Part shown: positions 7,147-13,141 of the stretch, piece after piece
How the letters are laid out: every line of letters begins with the position of its first letter
Position numbering within the stretch: the first letter of the stretch is position 1
Translations under genes and position numbers: made by a program
Notes under the pieces: generated by a model
The model's input: only the letters and a program-made list of their open reading frames with translations
The model's database searches: none
What the model was told of the DNA's origin: nothing
Assembly: GCA_002364555.1 (NCBI GenBank)
Contig: DEYM01000063.1
Span: forward strand, 37,957 to 51,837
DNA length: 13,881 nucleotides
From: Phycisphaerales bacterium UBA3158
GTDB taxonomy: Bacteria; Planctomycetota; Phycisphaerae; Phycisphaerales; SM1A02
Direction: 5' to 3'

Positions 7147-7779
7147 ATGTTTACAGGACTTGTTCAGGCAGTTGGGCATGTGAAGGCTTGCAGAATGAAC
7201 TCTGGCGGGGGTGCTCGCCTGGATCTGGTCTCGCCTGCATGGGTCAATCGGCCCTCTGCGGGCGATTCGATCGCCGTTGATGGTTGTTGCCTGACGGTTG
7301 TCGAGTCCTCATGTGTGAATGAAGACCAGTATCTGCTGTCCTTCGATGTGGTCCAGCAGACGCTTGACAAGACGGTTCTAGGTGGATTCGTCTCCGGCAG
7401 AATGGTCAATCTGGAGACATCCGCGACCCCTGAGACGCTTCTGGGTGGGCATCTCGTCCAGGGGCATGTGGACTCCGTTGCCCAGGTGCTCCAGATTGAT
7501 GAGCAGCCCGGGAACGTACGAATGCATTTTCGTATCGAAGAAACACTTGCCGAGCTCCTCGTTCCCCAGGGATCGATCACGATCGATGGTGTTTCCCTGA
7601 CGATTGCCGATGTCTCCGATGGTCAGTTTCAGGTGGCGTTGATCCCAACGACTCTTGAGTGGACCAATCTGAGCGAGCGTTGTATCGGAGATCGGGTCAA
7701 CATCGAGTCCGACATTCTGCTGAGATCCATCCGGCAGCTCATGGTTGCCCGCGGGATTCTGCCTGCCATCGATCAATAG
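7147..7779 (+). CDS. ribE: Riboflavin synthase, alpha chain
   Basis: Riboflavin synthase dismutates two 6,7-dimethyl-8-ribityllumazine molecules into riboflavin and a pyrimidinedione, the last step of vitamin B2 synthesis. The 210-residue protein shows the two tandem lumazine-binding repeats. The first has the invariant start MFTGLV, DGCCLTV (45-51) and SFDVV (65-69). The second has GGHLVQGHVD (100-109), DGVSLTI (147-153) and LIPTTLEWTNL (165 on; the family usually has His where the first Thr of PTT lies). The start is fixed by the MFTGLV N-terminus, although the frame is open upstream. No Shine-Dalgarno is seen; translation may be leaderless. Other rib genes are absent, so ribE stands alone here. 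Its last 41 nt overlap the tail of the convergent DUF192 gene. Confidence 0.96.
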   Translation: MFTGLVQAVGHVKACRMNSGGGARLDLVSPAWVNRPSAGDSIAVDGCCLTVVESSCVNEDQYLLSFDVVQQTLDKTVLGGFVSGRMVNLETSATPETLLGGHLVQGHVDSVAQVLQIDEQPGNVRMHFRIEETLAELLVPQGSITIDGVSLTIADVSDGQFQVALIPTTLEWTNLSERCIGDRVNIESDILLRSIRQLMVARGILPAIDQ

Positions 7780-8278
7780 CCACCTGTCTTCTCAGTTCCT
7801 CCAGTTCCCTCATGTCGAGACCGGTCGACTGGCCTGCGGAGAGCCCGAGCGTCTCGATCGTGCCAGCGGGCACTTCGATGGCGAGTCGAGCGGGGAAGAT
7901 GCTGCTGTAGCCATTCATTCGATCAAAATAGGTCCGTTCGGATTCGCCTTCACCTCTGGGCTTCTCCACTTTCATCGCATGGGTTGCGGTGATCCTGCCG
8001 GTGCCGTCGACATAAAGCAGGTCCATATCCGTCAAGCAATAGGCCATCCAGAAGGAATGCACTCGGCTATCCGGGAAGATGAAGATCATCCCCGTGCCGG
8101 GATCGATCGAGGTTCGATGCATCAGTCCCTTCTGAATCTCCCGATCGGTGACCGCCAGCTCCATCGTCCACATCTCGCCGCCCAGAGAGATGGTGACCTC
8201 TTCAGGTGGATTGGAAGGGCTGCATCCTCCAGCCAGAATGACAATCAGCAGAAGCAGGCGTTTCATATGGTGAGCCAT
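7739..8278 (-). CDS. DUF192 family lipoprotein
   Basis: The 179-residue product begins MAHHMKRLLLLIVILAGGC: a basic n-region, hydrophobic core and LAGGC lipobox with the acylated Cys at residue 19, followed by a Ser/Pro-rich linker. The domain matches DUF192: GLMHRTSIDPGTGMIFIFPD, then HSFWMAYCLTDMDLLYVD (family: FWMKNTxxPLDxxFID), then RLAIEVPAGTIETLGLSAGQ (family: xxLExxAGxxxxxGIxxGD). Function is not established for the family. ATG 8278 is chosen because GGAGG (8286-8290) is 7 nt upstream; the internal ATG at 8266, which forms an ATGA overlap with the upstream stop, is 19 nt from that box. The gene overlaps the end of the gluQ-like gene by 16 nt, so the two are likely translationally coupled, and its tail overlaps convergent ribE. 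Confidence 0.85.
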   Translation of the reverse strand: MAHHMKRLLLLIVILAGGCSPSNPPEEVTISLGGEMWTMELAVTDREIQKGLMHRTSIDPGTGMIFIFPDSRVHSFWMAYCLTDMDLLYVDGTGRITATHAMKVEKPRGEGESERTYFDRMNGYSSIFPARLAIEVPAGTIETLGLSAGQSTGLDMRELEELRRQVAIDRWQAESRGQP

Positions 8279-9207
8279 GCCTCGTCCTCCTTTGAGAAGA
8301 CCACATCATCGGATGGCAGCTTATCGGCATCGAATAGGGTCAGGAACTCCTCAGAGGAAATGGCTTCCCTCTCGGGTATCAGGCCGCACCACCAGCCGAT
8401 CAGTCCCAGGATTCTCTGTGGTGGCACGCCCTCGTCGCGATAATGATCCAGTCTGGTATCGCCATGTCGTTTGGCCAGCCGTCTGCCATCGACCCCTCTG
8501 ACGAGCGGAAGATGCCACCATCGAGGTGGCTTCTGCTGGAAGGCGTTGTAGAGAAGTTGCTGCCTGGCGGCGCTGGGAAGAAGATCGTTGCCACGAACGA
8601 CATCGGTGACTCCCTGTCGAATGTCATCGGTGACGACAGCCAGTTGATAGGCCGGTTCGTTTCGGATGGTCCACACGACGAAATCGCCGCACTCGGTGGC
8701 TGGCTCGAATTCATGAGCGCCGCAAACTCCATCTTGGACCGTCTCACGATGATCCGAGGTCGTGATGAATCTCCAGTGGGAACCCTCCTCCCATTGAAAA
8801 GGACCTCGATTGCCGGCCATCGCGGGCCTGAGCTCCTCTGGAAAAACAAGTTCTCCATCGCCTTCATTCGGGGCGGATGCCTGCGAGCCGATCTCTCGAC
8901 GCGTGAGGTGGCATTGGTAGACGCTTCCCGAACCTGCAAGCGTCTCTATTCGTTTCATATAGGGCGTGTGGTCATGGCTTTGGACAAGTGGCTCCAGGTC
9001 CCAGTCCAGGCCGAGCCACCTCAGGGTGTCCATCGCTGCCTTGCCCGCACCGGGTCGAATGCGAGGGCCATCGAAATCCTCGATTCTCATGACCAGCTGC
9101 CAGTTTCTTGTTCTGGCGATTGCCCAGTTCCATACAAATGTCCGTGCATTTCCCAGATGGAGGGCGCCGGTCGGTGAAGGGGCCAGTCTTGAACAGGGAA
9201 CTGTCAT
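8263..9207 (-). CDS. gluQ: Glutamyl-Q tRNA(Asp) synthetase-like protein
   Basis: GluQ is a truncated GluRS that charges glutamate onto queuosine in the anticodon of tRNA(Asp). The 314-residue length fits GluQ and excludes full GluRS (about 480), since the anticodon-binding domain is missing. Visible motifs: SPTGALHLGN (11-20, HIGH class), MRIEDFDGPR (40-49), AYQLAVVTDDIRQGVTDVVRGNDLLPSAARQ (186-216) and the KMSKS-type RRLAKRHGD (242-250). The usual zinc-site pattern, YxCxCxRxxI with further ligands downstream, reads YQCHLTRREI here. Only Cys99 remains, and no Tyr/Cys pair follows within the next 40 residues, so zinc binding is probably lost. No Shine-Dalgarno precedes ATG 9207; TAGCAT lies 6 nt upstream. 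It is the first gene of a pair with the DUF192 gene and divergent from phhB. Confidence 0.87.
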   Translation of the reverse strand: MTVPCSRLAPSPTGALHLGNARTFVWNWAIARTRNWQLVMRIEDFDGPRIRPGAGKAAMDTLRWLGLDWDLEPLVQSHDHTPYMKRIETLAGSGSVYQCHLTRREIGSQASAPNEGDGELVFPEELRPAMAGNRGPFQWEEGSHWRFITTSDHRETVQDGVCGAHEFEPATECGDFVVWTIRNEPAYQLAVVTDDIRQGVTDVVRGNDLLPSAARQQLLYNAFQQKPPRWWHLPLVRGVDGRRLAKRHGDTRLDHYRDEGVPPQRILGLIGWWCGLIPEREAISSEEFLTLFDADKLPSDDVVFSKEDEAWLTI

Positions 9208-9213
9208 GTCATC

Positions 9214-9219
9214 ATGCTA
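9214..9219 (-). promoter_or_regulatory. TAnnnT box 6 nt before gluQ ATG (candidate leaderless promoter)
   Basis: On the minus strand TAGCAT is followed by GATGAC (6 nt) and the ATG at 9207. The gene has no Shine-Dalgarno sequence. The geometry puts the transcription start at the A of the start codon. I see no good -35 match at 16-18 nt. Confidence 0.4.
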
Positions 9220-9252
9220 CGTTGTTGTGAGAACTTCTTCCGACTGCTTGCA

Positions 9253-9258
9253 TTGACA
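9253..9258 (+). promoter_or_regulatory. Consensus -35 box TTGACA upstream of phhB
   Basis: A perfect TTGACA lies 46 nt upstream of the phhB ATG in the 97-nt divergent gap. The sequence 17-19 nt downstream (9276-9283) is a poor -10 match, so the promoter assignment rests mainly on the -35 box and its position. Confidence 0.3.
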
Positions 9259-9304
9259 GGAGCAGTTGAATGGGTGACTGTATGGGCAGGAGAATGAATG
9301 CACT

Positions 9305-9580
9305 ATGGATCGACTAGAGCCAGATCAGATCGAAGCCGGATTATCCCTGCTTTCCGAGTGGACTGTCAGTGGTGAGAACCTGCAGCGGACAATCAGCTTC
9401 GCTGACTTTCGCCAGGCCATTGCATTCGTCAACAAGCTGGCCGATGCCGCAGAGGCAGCCTCGCATCATCCCGACATCATGATTCGATACGGCAAGGTGA
9501 CTCTTACGCTGACAACGCATGATGCCGGTGGCCTGACGCAGAAAGACTTTGAAATGGCTGCCGTGATCGATTCGCTCTAG
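9305..9580 (+). CDS. phhB: Pterin-4a-carbinolamine dehydratase
   Basis: The enzyme dehydrates 4a-hydroxy-tetrahydropterin to quinonoid dihydropterin, recycling the cofactor of aromatic amino acid hydroxylases. The 91-residue length is normal. EAASHHPDIMIRYGKVTLTL (50-69) is the family signature. His54, His55 and His72 align at a constant offset of 7 with His61, His62 and His79 of the mammalian enzyme, so the active site looks complete. GGLTQKDFEMA near the C-terminus also matches. AGGAG (9288-9292) lies 12 nt from ATG 9305, a long spacing; an in-frame TGA at 9275 and the absence of other in-frame starts leave this as the only choice. No phenylalanine hydroxylase is adjacent, so it may act on another pterin. 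It ends 3 nt from the tail of convergent mcsB. Confidence 0.93.
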   Translation: MDRLEPDQIEAGLSLLSEWTVSGENLQRTISFADFRQAIAFVNKLADAAEAASHHPDIMIRYGKVTLTLTTHDAGGLTQKDFEMAAVIDSL

Positions 9581-9583
9581 ACG

Positions 9584-10657
9584 TCAATCGCCGATGAGAA
9601 TCTGACGAACGAGATCCGCTCTGACGCCTCTTGCCTGTTCGGGCGAGATGGTGCAGTTGACATGTTGCCTGAGGTGGCCGGGCTGAACCAGCAGCATCAG
9701 ATTGTCGATGGTGTTCATCGTGATGTTGGCGTCCGTTTCCCTGAGCATGTCGAGACAGACCCCGAGCCTGAGGCTGCTGAGCAGTTTCTTGGCCTCTTCG
9801 AGTTTCAGCATTCTGGCGGTACCCAGCATTCCAAACGCTCTGAATACCCGGTCCTCCAGTTCTCGTCGGTGCTTGTCGAAGAGCACCTGTCGGGCGGCGC
9901 GTTCATACCGGACGAGCGTCGGGATGATGGTGCCCTCGAACTCGTCGAGAATGGCCTCTTCGCTTCTACCCAGTGTCACTTGATTGCTGACTTGATAGAA
10001 GTTGCCTGTCGACTCGGATCCCTCCCCGTAGAAACCCCTGACGGCCAGGTGCAAATCCTTGGCGGCCTGTCTCACCCGATCGATGTCGTTGGTCAATCTC
10101 AATGCGGGCAGGTGCAGCATGGCCGAGAGCCTGATGCCGGTTCCGACATTGGTTGGACACGCGCTCAGATGACCCCATCGTTCTCGATAGGCGTATTCGA
10201 GATGGTTGCCAAGTGATTCGTCCATCGATCGGCAGGCTTCATTGGCATCACTCAGTTGAAGTCCGGATCTGAGGACCTGCATCCTGACATGATCCTCCTC
10301 GTTGATCATGACGCTTGACTGCTCGTTCTCCGCCACGGCGACGCCACGACGGATATTGTTGTCGGCATGCTGCCTCGAGATCAGATGTCTCTCGACCAGA
10401 AGCTGGCGTTCGTGACTCGAGGACTGTTCGAGGTCGACCCAGATCATCCGGTCGTTCGATGGGATGTGCATCAGCAGATGTCGAGTGGTCTTGACGACGT
10501 GCTCGCACTGGTCCTCGCTCGCCTTGTTGACGAAGGGGAGTCCATGGAGATTTCGGGCGATCCGCACACGAGAGCTGAGCACGACATCGAGATCCGGTGC
10601 GCTCGAGGCGTCGTCGTCCCTGTGCTCCTCGCCGCGTGGTTCCCTTTGTCCGCTCAC
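9584..10657 (-). CDS. mcsB: Protein-arginine kinase McsB
   Basis: McsB phosphorylates arginine side chains in proteins using a phosphagen-kinase fold. In Bacillus this marks proteins for ClpCP and inactivates CtsR. The 357-residue protein has SSRVRIARNL (28-37, nucleotide phosphate binding), NEEDHVRMQ (119-127, catalytic acidic loop), ACPTNVGTG (166-174) with Cys167 at the same number as the B. subtilis active-site Cys, RGFYGEGSE (207-215) and YQVSNQVTLG. Near the C-terminus the arginine-phosphate-sensing motif RDxxRA of Firmicutes McsB appears to read ARGVRA, so allosteric sensing may differ. The start is GTG 10657, whose GTGA overlaps the mcsA stop (4 nt), implying translational coupling. 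No clpC or ctsR is present in the window. The short acidic N-terminal tail (residues 1-20) is variable in the family. Confidence 0.95.
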   Translation of the reverse strand: MSGQREPRGEEHRDDDASSAPDLDVVLSSRVRIARNLHGLPFVNKASEDQCEHVVKTTRHLLMHIPSNDRMIWVDLEQSSSHERQLLVERHLISRQHADNNIRRGVAVAENEQSSVMINEEDHVRMQVLRSGLQLSDANEACRSMDESLGNHLEYAYRERWGHLSACPTNVGTGIRLSAMLHLPALRLTNDIDRVRQAAKDLHLAVRGFYGEGSESTGNFYQVSNQVTLGRSEEAILDEFEGTIIPTLVRYERAARQVLFDKHRRELEDRVFRAFGMLGTARMLKLEEAKKLLSSLRLGVCLDMLRETDANITMNTIDNLMLLVQPGHLRQHVNCTISPEQARGVRADLVRQILIGD

Positions 10658-11166
10658 GTGGTCTCGCTCTCCAGTGACTCGTCTTGGGATTCGTCGGAGA
10701 GCTGGTTGATCTGGTCCCGTATCTCCGCGGCCCGTTCGTATTGTTCGTTGCTCAGTGCGTTGGCGAGGGAATCCATGAGCCGGCGTTCTCGCTGCATTCG
10801 TTCCGAGGGCCGATCGACACTGGCGTTTTCCCGCCCGACATGATGGGTCGCTCCGGCCTGGGCACGCTCGATCAGCCTGCCCAGTGGTTCCTCGAAGGTG
10901 TCATAGCAGTCCGGGCAGCCTATGAGGCTGTGCTGTCTTATCTGGGCGAAGCTGGTACCGCATTGGGGGCACCTGGGTGCCATGACGGTGGGCTTGCCTC
11001 CGGCGGAGAATTTCGAGATCAGCTTGTTCGTCGAGGAGGATATCCCCGGCATGGCGACACCGGCTTCACTGGCATGATCGACGCACAGATGCACTTCTCT
11101 CTTGACGCCGTGGACGATCGTGACTTCGTGCACGACTGCTGGCTTGTCACACATGTCACATTTCAT
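10654..11166 (-). CDS. mcsA: McsA, zinc-finger activator of McsB (UvrB/UvrC motif protein)
   Basis: McsA activates McsB and links it to its targets. The 170-residue protein has two treble-clef-like zinc sites. The first is C3-x2-C6 with C28-x2-H31 (many family members have a fourth Cys where His31 lies; His can also bind zinc). The second is C66-x2-C69 with C84-x2-C87. A C-terminal UVR helix pair follows at about 126-156 (RRLMDSLANALSNEQYERAA, then EIRDQINQL), and the last 15 residues are acidic. In Firmicutes the order is ctsR-mcsA-mcsB-clpC; here mcsA follows kdsA after 68 nt and overlaps mcsB by 4 nt. ATG 11166 has GAGGA (11174-11178) 7 nt upstream. The adjacent, overlapping mcsB makes the identification firm. 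Confidence 0.93.
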   Translation of the reverse strand: MKCDMCDKPAVVHEVTIVHGVKREVHLCVDHASEAGVAMPGISSSTNKLISKFSAGGKPTVMAPRCPQCGTSFAQIRQHSLIGCPDCYDTFEEPLGRLIERAQAGATHHVGRENASVDRPSERMQRERRLMDSLANALSNEQYERAAEIRDQINQLSDESQDESLESETT

Positions 11167-11234
11167 GAAGTCATCCTCAGCTTCATTCTACCATGCCTAA
11201 TCCCATGTCCAGAGCTCTATTCCGATGGAATTCA

Positions 11235-12080
11235 TCATGAAGATCCGGCAGTTGCCTGAAGGGATTCCATGGCGAGCCTGATCGTGCTCACCTGATGGAT
11301 GAGATCGGGGACACTGGACAGTTCAACTACGGTTGCGGCATCGCTGGATGCATTCGACGGGTCCGGATGGCATTCGAGGAAGAGAGCGTGCACACCGGCC
11401 GCCGTCGCGGCTCTGGCCAGGAGATTGGCTCGATCGGGACGGCCGCCCGACTTGCCGGAGCCGGCTCCTGGAAGCTGGGTGGAATGGGTGATATCGAAGC
11501 ACACCGGGTGATCGAGTTCCATCATGTCGCCAAGCCCGATGAAATCATTCACAAGTCGGTGGTACCCGAAGAAGGTCCCACGTTCGGTGAGCATGAGTTG
11601 CTTGCATCCCGCGGATTCGAGTTTTCCAACGACATGCGTCATGTCGGAAGGGGCCAGGAACTGTCCCTTCTTGACATTCACCGCACGTCCCGTCTCGGCG
11701 CAGGCTTTCAGCAGGTCCGTCTGTCGGCAGAGGAAGGCCGGAATCTGAAGAAGATCAACGATCCCGGCTGCCGGGGCGGCTTGCGAGGATTCATGGATAT
11801 CCGAGCAGATGGGTAGGCCGGTGGCCTCCTTGATCCCAGCAAGCATCTCAAGCCCTTTCGTCAGGCCGGGTCCGCGTTCGGATGTCAGACTGGTTCGATT
11901 GGCTTTATCGAAGCTTGCCTTGAATATCAGTGGCAGGCCCGCCTGTTCGCAGGATCGATGAAGTTCCTTGGCAATGTCCATGTCGGTGCTGCCACCTTCA
12001 AGAACGCATGGACCTGCAATAATTGCCAGGGGATTGCCCGGCCCGATTGTGATGTCGCCTATCTGGCATGTGTTGACCAT
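11235..12080 (-). CDS. kdsA: 3-deoxy-D-manno-octulosonate 8-phosphate synthase (KDO-8-P synthase), metal-dependent type
   Basis: KdsA condenses phosphoenolpyruvate with arabinose 5-phosphate to give KDO 8-phosphate, a precursor of the LPS inner core. The 281-residue protein shows IAGPCVLEG (21-29), FKASFDKANRTS (53-64), QIPAFLCRQTDLL (112-124), NVKKGQFLAP (135-144), TERGTFFGY (165-173), FDITHSTQLPG (195-205) and FLECHPDP (234-241). Cys25, His199, Glu236 and Asp247 match the metal ligands Cys11, His185, Glu222 and Asp233 of Aquifex aeolicus KdsA at a constant offset of 14. This assigns it to the metal-dependent class; metal-independent enzymes such as that of E. coli have Asn at the Cys position. 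No Shine-Dalgarno precedes ATG 12080; TAGGCT lies 6 nt upstream. It heads the likely transcript kdsA-mcsA-mcsB. Confidence 0.96.
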   Translation of the reverse strand: MVNTCQIGDITIGPGNPLAIIAGPCVLEGGSTDMDIAKELHRSCEQAGLPLIFKASFDKANRTSLTSERGPGLTKGLEMLAGIKEATGLPICSDIHESSQAAPAAGIVDLLQIPAFLCRQTDLLKACAETGRAVNVKKGQFLAPSDMTHVVGKLESAGCKQLMLTERGTFFGYHRLVNDFIGLGDMMELDHPVCFDITHSTQLPGAGSGKSGGRPDRANLLARAATAAGVHALFLECHPDPSNASSDAATVVELSSVPDLIHQVSTIRLAMESLQATAGSS

Positions 12081-12086
12081 GACGAC

Positions 12087-12092
12087 AGCCTA
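12087..12092 (-). promoter_or_regulatory. TAnnnT box 6 nt before kdsA ATG (candidate leaderless promoter)
   Basis: On the minus strand TAGGCT is followed by GTCGTC (6 nt) and the ATG at 12080. A TTTTCA (4 of 6 matches to TTGACA) lies 18 nt upstream of the hexamer. No Shine-Dalgarno is visible. The arrangement is the same as at ribE and gluQ. Confidence 0.42.
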
Positions 12093-12184
12093 TCCGGGTA
12101 CGGCCTGAAGTGAAAAGCGCCTTTATCGGCCTTTGGAGCAGTTCAGGCGAACCAATTGGGCCGTTCAGGACTATCTATCCAAGA

Positions 12185-12194
12185 GGAATGATCG
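12185..12194 (+). promoter_or_regulatory. Upstream half-site of the candidate operator
   Basis: GGAATGATCG here is the exact inverse of CGATCATTCC at 12254-12263, with 59 nt between them. It shares GGArTGATC with the right arm of the palindrome at 12255-12272. Three copies of one 9-mer in 90 nt suggest that a protein binds them, possibly with looping. Confidence 0.35.
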
Positions 12195-12240
12195 TCTCAG
12201 CCGAACATTCCGCTTGACTCCATGCCACTCCGGGCCGATC

Positions 12241-12246
12241 TATAAG
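12241..12246 (+). promoter_or_regulatory. Candidate -10 box for the DUF1444-like gene
   Basis: TATAAG (5 of 6 matches) lies 52 nt upstream of ATG 12299. TTGACT (12214-12219) is a good -35 match, but the 21-nt spacing is too long for a standard promoter, so the box may work with another -35 or an activator. The predicted transcription start near 12253 falls at the left edge of the palindrome. Confidence 0.35.
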
Positions 12247-12254
12247 GACGTACC

Positions 12255-12272
12255 GATCATTCCGGAGTGATC
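12255..12272. promoter_or_regulatory. 18-bp palindrome, candidate operator
   Basis: GATCATTCC (12255-12263) abuts GGAGTGATC (12264-12272). The two arms match at 8 of 9 positions. With no loop it is unlikely to be an RNA hairpin and fits a dimeric DNA-binding protein. It sits just downstream of the TATAAG box and upstream of the ribosome-binding site, where a repressor would block transcription of the DUF1444-like gene. It is about 180 nt from kdsA on the other side of the gap. Confidence 0.42.
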
Positions 12273-12298
12273 AATCCGGCGGTACAGGAGGCCCAGAC

Positions 12299-13090
12299 AT
12301 GTCACAGATGCCACGAGAACCAGAAGCTTTTTCAGAGCAGGTACTTCGAATTCTGAAGAGATTGTGCCCTGATAGCGATGCATCGCTGTCTGGCCCGATG
12401 GACCTCATCTACAACGGTCGTCAGCTGGCTCTGAATAACCTGTACCGCATGGTGTGCTGCGATGTCGAGCGTGGTGTCGAGATCGTGGACGAGTTTCTCG
12501 ACCGAATGGCCGAGGGGGATTCCATCGAATCAACTCTCATGCCTCTTGAGCTCGCCCGGACGAGGGTGATGCCACGAATTCAGCCTGAATCCATCTTCAA
12601 GCGGCTTGATCGTCAGCAGGTGGCCCACATGCCCTTCGTGAACGGGACGGTCATCGTCTTCGTTCTGGACATGCCACGATTGACCGTCAGTATCACCACC
12701 GAGCAGATGCTCCGGTGGGGCGTGACCGTCGATGATCTTGACGATTGGTCGCGTGAGAATCTACAGGTGTACACACCTGATCTGAAGGTCCAGTTCATCG
12801 AAGGTGATGATGGTGGTCGAGCCGCGGTCTTTTCCGTGCAGGATGGCTACGACGCGGCCAGGCTGCTCCTGGGGTCGCTCCATCAACGACTGGCTCCCGA
12901 GCTGCACGGGGACTTCTTCGTCGCCACGCCGGCTCGCGATCTGTTCGTGGCGCTCTCGATTGCGCCCGACACGTTCGTCGAACGACTTCGCAAACGGGCC
13001 AATCGCGATTTCCGAAGACTTCCATATCCAATCACGGATGACTTCTTCGTGGTCACCAGAGACGGCGTCGCTGGTACCTGCGCAGCCTGA
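12299..13090 (+). CDS. DUF1444 (YtpQ-like) family protein, unknown function
   Basis: The 263-residue protein has no signal peptide or membrane segment and is probably cytoplasmic. Its layout resembles DUF1444/YtpQ proteins: an N-terminal helical part with YNGRQLALNNLYRMV, a central segment IVFVLDMPRLTVSITTEQML, and a C-terminal part with DGYDAARLLL, then HGDFFVATPARDLFVALSI (family: a DGYxAxxLL segment followed by xFVAxPxRDxxxA). The function of the family is unknown, and I recognise it only by pattern. ATG 12299 has AGGAGG (12286-12291) 7 nt upstream, one of the best ribosome-binding sites in the window. Upstream lie a TATAAG box and an 18-bp palindrome, suggesting it is a regulated gene. 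The PabA/TrpG gene starts 51 nt downstream on the same strand but seems to have its own signals. Confidence 0.6.
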   Translation: MSQMPREPEAFSEQVLRILKRLCPDSDASLSGPMDLIYNGRQLALNNLYRMVCCDVERGVEIVDEFLDRMAEGDSIESTLMPLELARTRVMPRIQPESIFKRLDRQQVAHMPFVNGTVIVFVLDMPRLTVSITTEQMLRWGVTVDDLDDWSRENLQVYTPDLKVQFIEGDDGGRAAVFSVQDGYDAARLLLGSLHQRLAPELHGDFFVATPARDLFVALSIAPDTFVERLRKRANRDFRRLPYPITDDFFVVTRDGVAGTCAA

Positions 13091-13127
13091 TGGGGCTCAT
13101 TATCCCGCCGGCCTTCGCTCCCCGGGG

Positions 13128-13133
13128 TATCAT
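13128..13133 (+). promoter_or_regulatory. TAnnnT box 8 nt before the pabA/trpG ATG
   Basis: TATCAT lies 8 nt upstream of ATG 13142. The intervening bases are a pyrimidine tract (CCCTCCCC) that cannot pair with the 16S rRNA tail as a Shine-Dalgarno. A transcript would start at or within 2 nt of the ATG. No -35 match is seen. Confidence 0.35.
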
Positions 13134-13141
13134 CCCTCCCC

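Noticed and set aside
12103..12169. GCCTGAA/TTCAGGC inverted pair, two GTTCAGG copies and a CCAATTGG palindrome upstream of kdsA
   Set aside because: The elements are short and not clearly placed relative to a promoter; they may be chance. The palindrome at 12255-12272 is the better candidate.
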